DNA of 64,000 nt from a virus. The notes beneath the pieces were generated by a model, which worked only from the letters and a program-made list of their open reading frames with translations, was not told the DNA's origin and ran no database searches. The position numbers and the translations under genes are program-made. Positions within the stretch are counted from its first letter, which is position 1, and each line of letters begins with the position of its first letter. The stretch is from positions 34,041 to 98,040 of the IMG/VR virus record IMGVR_UViG_3300005527_002139; one strand, 5' to 3'. Shown piece after piece: positions 1 through 9,365 of the stretch.

Positions 1-3000
1 TATTAATAACGCTGTTGGTTGATTCTCTTGCATTAGCAACTTCATCAATAGGACCGTCTACTATGTTAGCTGAAATAGCACCCTTAACAACGTCTTCACC
101 TAGGTTAAAAGAATTAGTTACTGGTAGGTATGTAATTATAGTTAGATCGTACCCTGGCGCAGAACCTAAAATTTCGTCTGTAACTTCTTGTACATCAACT
201 ACTGTTCCAGATTTACTTGCAGAAATATCTGTAATAGTATCACCAGCAACAAAAACACCACCGCTTGGAGGTGTTACAAATATCTTTTTCAAACCAGTAC
301 CAACTAAAATATCACCAGATTCAATTCTGTTGAAGCTAATGTTTCGTTGATCTTCTAAGGTATCAAAACTAGATACCGCATCGTCAACGTAGGCTTTATT
401 AACAGCCGCGGTAGGATCAACTCCTGGATCACCTAAGTTAGTAATTTTTTGGTTACCCATCAGCAAGTTTCCTTGCATTTCTGCGGTACCACTTAGCGGT
501 AAGAATCCTGGACCAATTTTGTTAGATATGTTAGTGTCATTTCTATCTCTGCCTAATCGTCTGTTAATGTAACTAACGATAGCCTTTTCAACAGGTACTT
601 TTGTATCTGACTCATCTGCCATTGTATCGTCAATGGAGAATTCATCAATAGTAACACCTTTCTTAAATCCTAATGCTGTTGCACCAGTAATACCAATGTC
701 ACCTGAGAACTTAATACTACCCTGGCCTTGATCAACTTCAAAGAACTTACCAACTCGGAAGAATCCAAATTGGTCAGTACTCATCCAAAATACACGACCT
801 TTTCGTTTTTCGTAAACTTGTCCTGATGTGGCATTAGGAGAATCTACATAAGCAGGTGCAAGAGAGCCTAATGGATCACCTAAAATTACATTAGGATAGT
901 TAGATGTATTAAATCCACCAGTACCAATTTGTGTAAAATCGTGACCTGTAGCGCGGCACAATGAAATAGCAATAGTTATCTCAGCAGTACTGCCTACAGG
1001 CAAACCAGCACGTAATACTTTATCGGTAGTAAACGCTTCAGCAATGCCTGTGCCTGCGCCTGCAAGATTATGTATGTTTGTACTGCTTATAGTAAGTATA
1101 GCTTCGTCTGTATCAACTGGGGTATAATTTATAATTTGATGTGTTCTACCTGCCCATGTAAACACCATACCACCACTATAGCCTGGAGCTCCAGGCAATC
1201 TACCAGCAACGTCTCTAGTAATTCTTGCAAGTTCATCTGCAAGTAATCCGAATCCTTCTTTATCTGGATTAATTTTAATTTGTGTATTACCAATAGTTCC
1301 ACCAGTTGTACTGGTAACGTTCGCTGCTTCAACGTACAACTCAATATGATCGTAACTAACTTCAAAAGTTGTCTGAATAGAATTACTGTCTAAAGGTAAA
1401 CCTAGTGAATTAAATGCACTGAAACCAATACTTCTGTAAGTAACATTGTCACTCTCGTCAAAGTTAATAGCTGTACTTGGTCTAGTAACTAATCTTGAAG
1501 TATCCTTAACGCTGTCAAATATATGAGTTCCGCCGTTACGATATTCAACTAGTACTCCGTTGGCTACATCAGCCTTAATTGCTGAGTAGAAATCTCCGTT
1601 AGTACCGTTAGGTTGTCCGCTTATTTGTAATCTATATACCTTATTATTATATACACTAGCAGGTAATGCTGTTACACCGTCGTTGCCGTAAATTGATGCA
1701 ACCGTAAATGTAATTGCAGTTCCTGTACCTCCAAACTGTGTATTAGCAATAGTAATAGTATTACCAATAGCATATCCTTCACCACAGCCTTCAACGGTTA
1801 CTGTAGTTGCTCCGCCAGGCACTATTACTATAGTATATGTTGCTTGTACAGTAGGTGTACCACCAGTACCTACTTTGCCAGTATATGTTCCAGGAGTTCT
1901 AGAAGCATTACCAGCTACAGAACTAACAGATTGTATACCTGTTAGAACTACGTCTCCAGATTGATTACCGTCTCCTAAATACCTAACAACAGAAACGTTA
2001 TACTGTAAGGTTCCTACTGTACCGCCGTGATTAATTGTAACCACAGAACCAGTTAGTGGAGCATATGGTACATCTGTTACTACTATGCTATTTGCTGCTT
2101 CTACGTTTGTAAAATTAGTAGGTGCACCGAGATTGTCAACTCCTTGAGGGAATCGAAGCGTTCTAGCTGGAGCAGTCATAGGAAATTCTAATGTAACCTG
2201 ATCAGGAATTTCGTTAGGATCTGCGCCTTCTGACACAAGACCAAAGTTACCATAACCGTTAGAACCGTTTAGTGAACGAATTTCTGATCCGTTCTTAGCA
2301 TAGTAGGCTGCTTGACAATAATAGGTAAACATTGACACCATTTCAGAGAATGCGCCATTGTTAGTTACTAAGCCGTAACCAAGGTCATTAATCTGTGTAA
2401 AGTCATTGCCCAGCATCGAACGATTACCAGCAGTTTGTAAATATAACGGACGTTCTACTTGTCCAGTGTCTTCTTCAAATTGACTTTCTAGATATCCAAC
2501 ACCTGCGTTAGATGTAGCATCTAGATAGATAGTTGCAGTACCTTGTGCTTGGTCATAATCAGAAATTGCATTAACTTGATAGCGTCTGCCTTCTATGTAG
2601 AATGGACATGGTAACTGGGGTGGTCGAATTCTTAGACCTTGAGTTTCTTCGCTGCGAATTGTAAGAGTAAACGCATTAATTTTTCCAGTTATCTCAGCTG
2701 GTAAGTTACCTACATATGCATCAACAAACATACCGCCAGCAAAACGTTTGCGATTTAATGTTTGTGAGAATGAAGATCCTGTCTGTATGTAAGGTGACTT
2801 AGTTAATATTTGACCGTCTGGATCAAGAGTACACATAAATCCGCCGTGCCCCTGAACTGTCATGTTACGTAAAATTGTAGCATCGTTCATTAAAAACACA
2901 TCTACTTCGTCATTTCGTTTTGGAGGATTATATCTAGGATCAAAAACAAAAACAATCTTTTCAATTAAATTGCTTATTATATTATCTGTATCATTTTCTG

Positions 3001-6000
3001 CTACTCCATATTCAAAGTCAGGAGCAACATAATTAACAGCTAGAGGATTTTGTTGGATAGCGCCGGCATCGTATGCACCGTCAAATAGTCTAGCAGCAAT
3101 TTCTGAAATATATCTAATAGCGCCTTTGGTAACATTTTCTTGTCCACCAAATCCGTCGTTATTATACTTTTGAATATAGCTTCTAAAATATTCTCCTTGT
3201 ACTTCTGTAGAAAACTCATCACCGCCTAGCTTTAAATCATCTGCTAGTGCATTAACGATTAATCCAACGTCTCGACGACACTTTGCCTGATTGTATGAGT
3301 ATACAGCAATACCATCAAGTGTACTGATTACATCAGAAACAATAGTATTAGTACTGCCGTTGATTGCAGTTTTTACATCAAGTAAGGTTACGTTTGCACT
3401 TGTTAATGAAGGATACACGGCGCTAGGCAATGTTAGCAAATTATTATTATTAATTTGATTTTTAATAATATTAACTAAATTAGTTACTATTGTTGATTCT
3501 GTTGTACTAGCTGGGTTAGATCCTACGCCAGTCTGTGACAATACATTTCCTGAAGTTGGTACTATAGCAATACCACGAACTATGTCTGCTACTACTCCTG
3601 ACAAATGCTCGTACGCATCAACAGTAAAAGATCTTTGATTTAATCCTAACTGACTTACTGCATTAACAAAGTAACTAATTGCAGATTGTCTAGTAGCAAA
3701 GTTACCTCCATACATCACATCATAGCTTAATGCATCAACTATATACTTAACATCCCTTGCACACTTAGTTGAATTGTATTCTAACCTAGGAAAGTTTACA
3801 GCTATGTATGCAGTAATCTCAGCAGCAATGAAGTTTCTATTTGCCTGCAATTGATTCTTTGCATCAATTTGATCTTGTAAGGTACTGTCAATAGGACTAA
3901 ATGTTAATGCATTTGCCGCAGTCTCAGTACTAACAACACCGTTTTGAATAATATCAATTATTTCATTAAACGCTGTGTTTGATCTAGTAGTTGCAGTTGC
4001 ACTACTAATAACTGCTGGTAATGCTGAAACAAGATTTCTAGCTCTAATTAATGCATCTACCCAAAGTTCTCTTAGATATGAATCTCTGTATATACTGCCT
4101 GCACGAGAAAATTTTAATCCTTCTAGTACTTGATTGTAATTTGTACCTAATACTATGTCATAGGTAATGCCGTCAAGTATTTCTCCAAAGTCGCTAGCAA
4201 ACTGAATTTTGTCGTAGAGCAAATCTTGGAAGTTTTGATTGATATACGCAATTACTTCTTCTTGTATAAACTTTTTATTTTCTTGAAGAATGTTTGAGGC
4301 TGTTGAAAATTTTCCTGGGTTTACAACAGACGTGCCTGTGTTTTTAACTTTGGTTGGATTTTCTAAGTAATGATATCCAAATCTACCTTGTATTTCGCCT
4401 ACTTGGTTATAGAATCTATTACCTCCTGTAACCAGCGGTATACCATCAAATTCTAAATCTCTGTAGAAGTAAGTACTTGCCCAAGGTGATTGAGATACTC
4501 GACGATTTGGTCTTATAATTACGCGACGAAATTCATCACCCACAACTGAAACGTTGGCAGCAACTTTAATAGGGTAGTCTTCTTCATAAATACCTGATTC
4601 AATAAAAATCGTAATCTGTTTGCGTTTAACAAAATTATCAAACTCTAGATCTTCACCTGGTATAAAATCAATAGGCTTTATTAAATGCACAAGAATTTTA
4701 TCTTGGCCGCCTTCGGCTGGATCATTAGTTGTTAAGCTAACAATACGTCCTTGTGCGCCTGATATTTTACCAACTAGTATTTTTCCTGGTAATAAGTCTA
4801 CGTTATTGCCTACACCTTGGTCAATTGCACTAAGACCGCCGTTATTAACAACAACTTTGTATGTACTACCATATACTACTAATGCACCAGCATTAATACC
4901 GTTCTGGATAATGTTGGTAACTAAATTAAACTTATCACTGATAGCAGTTCTTGATGTTGCGTCAGCATCATTACCAATATCAAAAAATTGACCTTCGTCG
5001 TCTTGATATCTAATACCAATTATACCGCCCGAACTATATGCTGTAAAAGATAATGAATTTACTGCGGTTAATAGTGTTCGATCAGTGAATAACTCAAATT
5101 GATTTGGGCTTACTACTCTTACATAATAAACGTTCTCGTTGACCTGTGTCATACCAGATACATTTTTAATAATCACCTGATTACCGCTTACTAGATTATG
5201 TGAAACGCTAGTAGTAACTCTTGCTATAGCTGCTTGTGTAATATTTGATATTGGTCTTTGTAAATATGGACGATTTAACAGAACTGCTGCAATCATATCT
5301 CTTGCAGTATTAATAGCATCAACAGTTTCTGTTAATTGTCTTGTAATTGCTACAATAGCACTTGCATTAGCATAATATCTTTCAGCAGCCAATCTTGTTA
5401 GGTAGTTAGCTGTAGCATCAACTGCGGGTCCTCTATTAATATCAAATGCAATAGAATCTAAAATCAAACCTAGATCACGTTCGCAAGTTTCAATATTATA
5501 ATCAAAATTAGGATATTTAAATTGTAAGTAACCTGTAACTTCACTAACAACAAACGCTCTATTTTGTTCGATCAAATACCTTGCTTGATTAAACACAGGA
5601 GTAACAATGGCAGCTTCAAGTACTTCAGCTGGTGTTGTGCCGCCGTCTCGAGTAATAGTCTGCATGTACGGACCGGGTTCAGCTTCAGATGCTTGAATAA
5701 TTTCTTCAGCTCGCCGAGCTGCTGCGTTAATAGTTCTATACGCATAACTCCAAGAAGTTCCTGCTTTACCAGCTGGCACTCCTGTCATTCTATCGTCGCC
5801 CTGCGTAGTTACATATAAGTTACTGATACTAGCATAACTGGTATTGTCAACATAAAATTTAGTTGCTGCTTGTAAATCTTCATCGCTGCTGGCTAGCCCT
5901 GCAAGTTCGCCTGGGCTGTCATGCAGTATCAACGGTCCAGTCATCTTATCACCCTGACGGCGAACTACTGATTTTCTAGGTATTGCTTGATTAGCTAGAT

Positions 6001-6868
6001 AAAATCCTTGTAAGTTTGAGTCGTATGCAGCATCAACAAAAATATGCTCATCATCTACACCAATAGTACCCGTAATGAATATCTTATTTGTATTGGCATC
6101 GGACTGACTTAGAACAGTAGCATCGGCTCTGGTAGCATGTACACTTAATTGATTTGCTGTAGCATACCGTAAATAATAAGTTGTATCAGTTACTATTCCG
6201 GATGGATCAGTATCTTCTGCTCGAAATTTGTAAGGAGTTCCGTTAATGGTATTGTCAAATCCGTGACCAGTAACTACAATATTACCATTTGAATAAGATT
6301 CAATAACCAACGTATAATCACTTGCATTAGCAGGCTCGTCTGGAATTCTAATTGGTAAGGCACCCGCAATATATCTATTATCAGCGTAACCTTTGGTAAT
6401 AACTAGATCGTCAATGGTTATTTGAGGATTAGGTTGTTCTGCGTTAAACTCGTCAACTGCTTCTTGTGATATTGCTATACGAGCAATAGCTTTATTTCTT
6501 CCATCTAAAGGACCGCCTAATTGCGGTGATAAATCTTGTGATAATGCTCTGAAAGATGTTGACAGTACAATTTTATTAGGAGTATCATAGCTAATTAAAA
6601 TACTATCGTCGGCAGTAGGATCAGCAGCTGAATTAGAAGCTAAGGCTCTAAATTTAATTCCGTCAGCGTTTGAATCAACAAATAATACAGTATTAGGTTC
6701 ATAGCCGTCAGGAGTATCACTTAGCGTAGTAAATCTAATAGTACCGCCTGCTCCAAAAATAGCATATAGTTCATTAAAGTTTTCGTTGGTCTTTCTAAAC
6801 GACTCACGGATACTATCACCTGTGCCGTCATTGCCTTCTACGCCAATGTTAATCTCTTTTCTTGCCAT
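1..6868 (-). CDS. Giant phage virion protein (tail fibre/baseplate type), partial at 3' end
   Basis: The frame is open from an ATG at 6868 (preceded by GGAGTAAAGT) to the left window edge, about 2,289 codons without a stop, so the C-terminus is missing. The N-terminus (MARKEINIGVEGNDGTGDS) and the later stretch around residues 2030-2100 (FFEVDQGQGSIKFSGDIG) look like the very large structural proteins of T4-like marine phages. A module of about 45 residues, with the pattern F(I/V)xxEVxxYIxxxFPxxxYNxxxCxRDVxxIxDAxxYD, recurs near residues 440-475, 865-905, 1015-1055 and, in part, 1188-1215. The middle is rich in Gly, Thr, Asn and Val, as in beta-helical or beta-sandwich fibres. A GATAAATA late-type box lies upstream. 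I infer a tail fibre or baseplate wedge protein; the exact role is unknown. Confidence 0.85.
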   Translation of the reverse strand, partial: MARKEINIGVEGNDGTGDSIRESFRKTNENFNELYAIFGAGGTIRFTTLSDTPDGYEPNTVLFVDSNADGIKFRALASNSAADPTADDSILISYDTPNKIVLSTSFRALSQDLSPQLGGPLDGRNKAIARIAISQEAVDEFNAEQPNPQITIDDLVITKGYADNRYIAGALPIRIPDEPANASDYTLVIESYSNGNIVVTGHGFDNTINGTPYKFRAEDTDPSGIVTDTTYYLRYATANQLSVHATRADATVLSQSDANTNKIFITGTIGVDDEHIFVDAAYDSNLQGFYLANQAIPRKSVVRRQGDKMTGPLILHDSPGELAGLASSDEDLQAATKFYVDNTSYASISNLYVTTQGDDRMTGVPAGKAGTSWSYAYRTINAAARRAEEIIQASEAEPGPYMQTITRDGGTTPAEVLEAAIVTPVFNQARYLIEQNRAFVVSEVTGYLQFKYPNFDYNIETCERDLGLILDSIAFDINRGPAVDATANYLTRLAAERYYANASAIVAITRQLTETVDAINTARDMIAAVLLNRPYLQRPISNITQAAIARVTTSVSHNLVSGNQVIIKNVSGMTQVNENVYYVRVVSPNQFELFTDRTLLTAVNSLSFTAYSSGGIIGIRYQDDEGQFFDIGNDADATSRTAISDKFNLVTNIIQNGINAGALVVYGSTYKVVVNNGGLSAIDQGVGNNVDLLPGKILVGKISGAQGRIVSLTTNDPAEGGQDKILVHLIKPIDFIPGEDLEFDNFVKRKQITIFIESGIYEEDYPIKVAANVSVVGDEFRRVIIRPNRRVSQSPWASTYFYRDLEFDGIPLVTGGNRFYNQVGEIQGRFGYHYLENPTKVKNTGTSVVNPGKFSTASNILQENKKFIQEEVIAYINQNFQDLLYDKIQFASDFGEILDGITYDIVLGTNYNQVLEGLKFSRAGSIYRDSYLRELWVDALIRARNLVSALPAVISSATATTRSNTAFNEIIDIIQNGVVSTETAANALTFSPIDSTLQDQIDAKNQLQANRNFIAAEITAYIAVNFPRLEYNSTKCARDVKYIVDALSYDVMYGGNFATRQSAISYFVNAVSQLGLNQRSFTVDAYEHLSGVVADIVRGIAIVPTSGNVLSQTGVGSNPASTTESTIVTNLVNIIKNQINNNNLLTLPSAVYPSLTSANVTLLDVKTAINGSTNTIVSDVISTLDGIAVYSYNQAKCRRDVGLIVNALADDLKLGGDEFSTEVQGEYFRSYIQKYNNDGFGGQENVTKGAIRYISEIAARLFDGAYDAGAIQQNPLAVNYVAPDFEYGVAENDTDNIISNLIEKIVFVFDPRYNPPKRNDEVDVFLMNDATILRNMTVQGHGGFMCTLDPDGQILTKSPYIQTGSSFSQTLNRKRFAGGMFVDAYVGNLPAEITGKINAFTLTIRSEETQGLRIRPPQLPCPFYIEGRRYQVNAISDYDQAQGTATIYLDATSNAGVGYLESQFEEDTGQVERPLYLQTAGNRSMLGNDFTQINDLGYGLVTNNGAFSEMVSMFTYYCQAAYYAKNGSEIRSLNGSNGYGNFGLVSEGADPNEIPDQVTLEFPMTAPARTLRFPQGVDNLGAPTNFTNVEAANSIVVTDVPYAPLTGSVVTINHGGTVGTLQYNVSVVRYLGDGNQSGDVVLTGIQSVSSVAGNASRTPGTYTGKVGTGGTPTVQATYTIVIVPGGATTVTVEGCGEGYAIGNTITIANTQFGGTGTAITFTVASIYGNDGVTALPASVYNNKVYRLQISGQPNGTNGDFYSAIKADVANGVLVEYRNGGTHIFDSVKDTSRLVTRPSTAINFDESDNVTYRSIGFSAFNSLGLPLDSNSIQTTFEVSYDHIELYVEAANVTSTTGGTIGNTQIKINPDKEGFGLLADELARITRDVAGRLPGAPGYSGGMVFTWAGRTHQIINYTPVDTDEAILTISSTNIHNLAGAGTGIAEAFTTDKVLRAGLPVGSTAEITIAISLCRATGHDFTQIGTGGFNTSNYPNVILGDPLGSLAPAYVDSPNATSGQVYEKRKGRVFWMSTDQFGFFRVGKFFEVDQGQGSIKFSGDIGITGATALGFKKGVTIDEFSIDDTMADESDTKVPVEKAIVSYINRRLGRDRNDTNISNKIGPGFLPLSGTAEMQGNLLMGNQKITNLGDPGVDPTAAVNKAYVDDAVSSFDTLEDQRNISFNRIESGDILVGTGLKKIFVTPPSGGVFVAGDTITDISASKSGTVVDVQEVTDEILGSAPGYDLTIITYLPVTNSFNLGEDVVKGAISANIVDGPIDEVANARESTNSVIN

Positions 6869-6890
6869 ACTTTACTCCGATATTAGATGT

Positions 6891-6910
6891 AGCAGGATTT
6901 CTTTCCTGCT
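6891..6910. other. 6-7 bp hairpin in leader of the giant virion gene
   Basis: AGCAGG, an 8-nt loop, then CCTGCT. It lies between the late box and the start codon at 6868, so it would form in the 5' leader. There is no T-run, so it is not an obvious terminator. Confidence 0.4.
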
Positions 6911-6914
6911 CAAT

Positions 6915-6922
6915 TATTTATC
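6915..6922 (-). promoter_or_regulatory. T4-type late promoter box GATAAATA
   Basis: GATAAATA on the minus strand, one base from the T4 late consensus TATAAATA. It sits about 50 nt before the giant virion gene. Confidence 0.5.
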
Positions 6923-6954
6923 GTAAAATTTTATAATCTTAATGTAAATAGTAT

Positions 6955-7242
6955 ATGTTCATTGGCACTAGAATTGAAAAAACACAACACACTCGTAAAA
7001 GTAAACTGGGTGTTGAGCATCTGTATGACAGGGAACGAACTTATGCTCTATTTCGGTGCGATAGTTGTGATACGGAATTTTCAAGAGAAAAAGGAAGTAT
7101 GGATCCAAAGAGGTTGAGCAACAACTATTTCCATGTTTGCTCAAAATGTGATGCTAAAAGATTTGCTCAGAAACGCGGAGTACAAAAAAAGCAGGTATGG
7201 GATTTACCTGCTAGCTCTAGTTTAGATATTAGTAAGTTATGA
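6955..7242 (+). CDS. Small zinc-ribbon protein
   Basis: 95 residues with two CxxC knuckles (CDSC near residue 35 and CSKC near residue 62) about 27 residues apart, in a basic context; this fits a zinc-binding nucleic-acid-contacting ribbon. There is no clear ribosome binding site before the ATG. It is one of few plus-strand genes here and its end overlaps the convergent gene below by 6 nt. The specific function is unknown. Confidence 0.65.
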   Translation: MFIGTRIEKTQHTRKSKLGVEHLYDRERTYALFRCDSCDTEFSREKGSMDPKRLSNNYFHVCSKCDAKRFAQKRGVQKKQVWDLPASSSLDISKL

Positions 7243-7413
7243 TTTTTTAAGTCCGTCACTAGTGACGTTAGGGGTTATTTTCATACCTTTAGGTGATTCT
7301 TGAAGTTTAGTAGTATCTTTCTTAACAGGAACGTAAGTCATGTATTGACCTTTGTCGTGTCTAATTCCTGTTACACGATCCAATTTTAAACTTCCGCTGT
7401 ATAGTCCTGCCAT
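7237..7413 (-). CDS. Small conserved-type phage protein (58 aa)
   Basis: An ATG at 7413 preceded by GGAG reads 58 codons (MAGLYSGSLKLDRVTGIRHD at the start) to a TAA at 7237. A TAAATAC box lies 21 nt upstream of the start, and the strong ribosome binding site makes this a real gene despite its size. The function is not recognised; the late-type promoter suggests a virion or late protein. Confidence 0.65.
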   Translation of the reverse strand: MAGLYSGSLKLDRVTGIRHDKGQYMTYVPVKKDTTKLQESPKGMKITPNVTSDGLKKS

Positions 7414-7433
7414 AATTTAATCTCCAGTTATTT

Positions 7434-7442
7434 GTATTTAGT
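7434..7442 (-). promoter_or_regulatory. Late promoter box (ACTAAATAC)
   Basis: It matches the TAAATAC element seen before several virion and envelope genes in this window. It precedes the 58-aa gene that starts at 7413. Confidence 0.5.
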
Positions 7443-7473
7443 TAAATAAAAGACCTTAAGGAGGTATTTTAAC

Positions 7474-7797
7474 ATGGAAATTATAATTGCAATTATAGTT
7501 GTAGTAGCTGGTACAGCGATTTGGTACGCAAATCGTAAAACTGGTATTGATGTCAATCAAGACGGAAAAGTTGATTTAGCTGATGCGAAAGCCGCAGTTG
7601 AAAAGACTGTTGAAGCTGTTGCAGAAGTTGCAGATGCTAACAAAGACGGTAAAGTTGATGTAGCTGATGTAAAAGTTGTAGCGACTAAAGCAAAAGCAGC
7701 CGTTAAGAAGACTGCAACCAAAGCAAAGGCAACCGTTAAAAAAGCAGCCACTAAGACTGCTTCAACACGTGGCCGTAAGCCGAAAACTAGTGCTTAA
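7474..7797 (+). CDS. Membrane-anchored protein with two Ca-binding-like loops and histone H1-like tail
   Basis: 107 residues behind an almost perfect Shine-Dalgarno (AAGGAGGT). Residues 1-19 form a transmembrane segment. Two DxNxDGKVDxAD loops (about residues 26-38 and 54-66) resemble EF-hand or dockerin calcium loops. The last 40 residues are Lys/Ala-rich repeats (KKTATKAKATVKKAATKTAS) like the tail of histone H1. The three parts together are unusual. I infer an inner-membrane protein with a calcium-responsive part and a tail that could bind nucleic acid; nothing firmer is supported. Confidence 0.75.
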   Translation: MEIIIAIIVVVAGTAIWYANRKTGIDVNQDGKVDLADAKAAVEKTVEAVAEVADANKDGKVDVADVKVVATKAKAAVKKTATKAKATVKKAATKTASTRGRKPKTSA

Positions 7798-8081
7798 TTA
7801 CGCGAGCGCAACAAACTTTCTATAGTTTGAATTGCACTATCTTGGCGAGCTAGCTTTCGATCTAATACATCGATGGCTGCTCGCTGTTTTCTTATCTGCT
7901 CTTCCAGACTCTGCACATAAGCATGAGTAGGAATACGCTTTTCTATACCATCTTCTCCTAGCATAGTAAATGTGTCTACACCTTGACCACGAAGCCCGCC
8001 GGCAACTCGGTTAGGATTTTTGTCTGAAGTTTTAGGTACTACGCTTGATGTGCGACCGTACATTTTGGTTAAGTAGTTCAT
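7794..8081 (-). CDS. Small phage protein with C-terminal coiled coil
   Basis: 95 residues. The N-terminal half is basic and Gly-rich; the last 45 residues (QSLEEQIRKQRAAIDVLDRK onward) have a heptad pattern typical of a short coiled coil. A GGTAAATAC late box ends only 3 nt before the ATG and there is no Shine-Dalgarno, so the mRNA may be leaderless. It is probably a minor structural or assembly protein, but this is inference. Confidence 0.65.
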   Translation of the reverse strand: MNYLTKMYGRTSSVVPKTSDKNPNRVAGGLRGQGVDTFTMLGEDGIEKRIPTHAYVQSLEEQIRKQRAAIDVLDRKLARQDSAIQTIESLLRSRN

Positions 8082-8084
8082 ATT

Positions 8085-8093
8085 GTATTTACC
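8085..8093 (-). promoter_or_regulatory. Late promoter box (GGTAAATAC), leaderless arrangement
   Basis: The box ends 3 nt from the ATG at 8081, leaving no room for a ribosome binding site. Confidence 0.45.
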
Positions 8094-8328
8094 GTTTCAA
8101 TTCGTTGAGTAGAAATTCTTTAGGGTCACACCAATACGTTTCAAAAATAGATTCACCAGGGCCAGTTATCATACTAGTAATTACTTCACAGCGTTTAAGC
8201 CACAAAAACTTATTACTTAGATAACAGCGCCTAGGCAATAAGCACAGTTTCTGCTGATGCCCTATCCTGCGCTTGTTGAACATCCAAGAATCCGTACTCA
8301 TTCTTAATACTTGCATTGGTATTGGCAT
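8089..8328 (-). CDS. Possible small protein overlapping the uvsE 3' end
   Basis: An open frame of up to 79 codons, overlapping the end of uvsE by 98 nt in another frame. The part beyond uvsE (YLSNKFLWLKRCEVITSMIT and on to a final FLLNELKR) looks protein-like. The true start may be an alternative codon nearer 8228. The function is unknown, and it could also be a frame-shadow. Confidence 0.35.
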   Translation of the reverse strand: MPIPMQVLRMSTDSWMFNKRRIGHQQKLCLLPRRCYLSNKFLWLKRCEVITSMITGPGESIFETYWCDPKEFLLNELKR

Positions 8329-9331
8329 AGTTATATAAGTCCAATGTTGCTAAATTCTTACATTTAGATTCAACCATAATATCTGCATATTCACGGAATG
8401 TAAGAGCCCAATCATTTACAGCGTCATTCCACATGTAATCGCTGTGTGCTCTAAGTTTAGCTTTCTTGTATCCGTTTTCTAGTAGCGTCCAAAGATCGGG
8501 GCGCTGGTGTTTGGAATGGCCAATAAGGCAGTCTTCCCGTGAAACACTATAATGTATAACAGGCCGAACACCACGCCAGCTATCAATAATCCTTTTAAAA
8601 CGGTCGTCAGTAGCTTCAATATATTCTCCAGAATTAATCCAATGATGATGTATGTCTAGCACCAAAGCGAGATGCTTTGATAGTTCGAGAGAGGCGTCGA
8701 TTCCCCAAGACATTTCGTCGTTTTCGATAGTAATACAGTTTCGCGCCTCTGGTGAGAGACGCCCAAGTGCGCTGATAATACCGGCTGGACCTCTGCGACC
8801 CGCGATGTGGACATTGATTTTAAAGTCCTGAAATTGTTTGCCGAACCCCATCCAACGGGCCATATCTGCATGATATTCAAACTCCTCTATTGATCGATTA
8901 ACAATGTCATCTGACTCAGATGCCAACACAGTAAACTGGCCAGGATGCATAGACACACGCACATCAAGCCTACGAGCCGTTTCGCCCACCAAGGCAAACT
9001 CTCTTTCACAATATGCTCTAACGTCTGGTAACTTCCAATAGTACCCCCAAGTCGGCTCAGTGTACACAGGAAGGCAATCGCTACCCAGTCTAACCATTCT
9101 AAGATCTTGCGGCAAACGTCCAACATATTCTATAAGTCTCCTATACGAAGCAATATTGTGCTCCATAATTTCCCAAAGCCGCTGTTCTGCTACAGCCTTA
9201 GTTTGTCTGTTCAACCATTGTACAGTAGTTGACCGAGTATTTAGTGGTCTCTGAATTTCTTCCAAAAGTTTTTTCTTTTGAGTTCGATCAGGGTACATAT
9301 ATTTGCAAGCAAAGCCGATACGTTTTTTCAT
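8231..9331 (-). CDS. uvsE: UV damage endonuclease (UvsE/UvdE family)
   Basis: 366 residues, close to the family's usual size. TIM-barrel UvdE motifs appear in order: SMHPGQFTVLAS (about residue 150), NVHIAGRRG (near 195), ITIENDEMSWG (near 220), LVLDIHHHWIN (near 240) and IHYSVSRED (near 280). They supply the His, Glu and Asp ligands of the metal cluster. These enzymes nick DNA 5' of cyclobutane dimers and 6-4 photoproducts, which fits a phage in sunlit water. A consensus promoter lies at 9337-9365 with the ATG only 5 nt after the -10 box. Confidence 0.9.
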   Translation of the reverse strand: MKKRIGFACKYMYPDRTQKKKLLEEIQRPLNTRSTTVQWLNRQTKAVAEQRLWEIMEHNIASYRRLIEYVGRLPQDLRMVRLGSDCLPVYTEPTWGYYWKLPDVRAYCEREFALVGETARRLDVRVSMHPGQFTVLASESDDIVNRSIEEFEYHADMARWMGFGKQFQDFKINVHIAGRRGPAGIISALGRLSPEARNCITIENDEMSWGIDASLELSKHLALVLDIHHHWINSGEYIEATDDRFKRIIDSWRGVRPVIHYSVSREDCLIGHSKHQRPDLWTLLENGYKKAKLRAHSDYMWNDAVNDWALTFREYADIMVESKCKNLATLDLYNYANTNASIKNEYGFLDVQQAQDRASAETVLIA

Positions 9332-9336
9332 AAGTT

Positions 9337-9365
9337 ATTATACTAGATTTAGCGCCAGTTGTCAA
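9337..9365 (-). promoter_or_regulatory. Sigma-70-type promoter of uvsE (TTGACA-N17-TATAAT)
   Basis: Both hexamers are perfect and the spacer is 17 nt. The ATG follows 5 nt after TATAAT, so the transcript is probably leaderless. Confidence 0.75.

Noticed and set aside
15-350. Plus-strand ORF of 111 codons
   Set aside because: It lies antisense to the continuous giant virion gene, which has protein-like sequence throughout.
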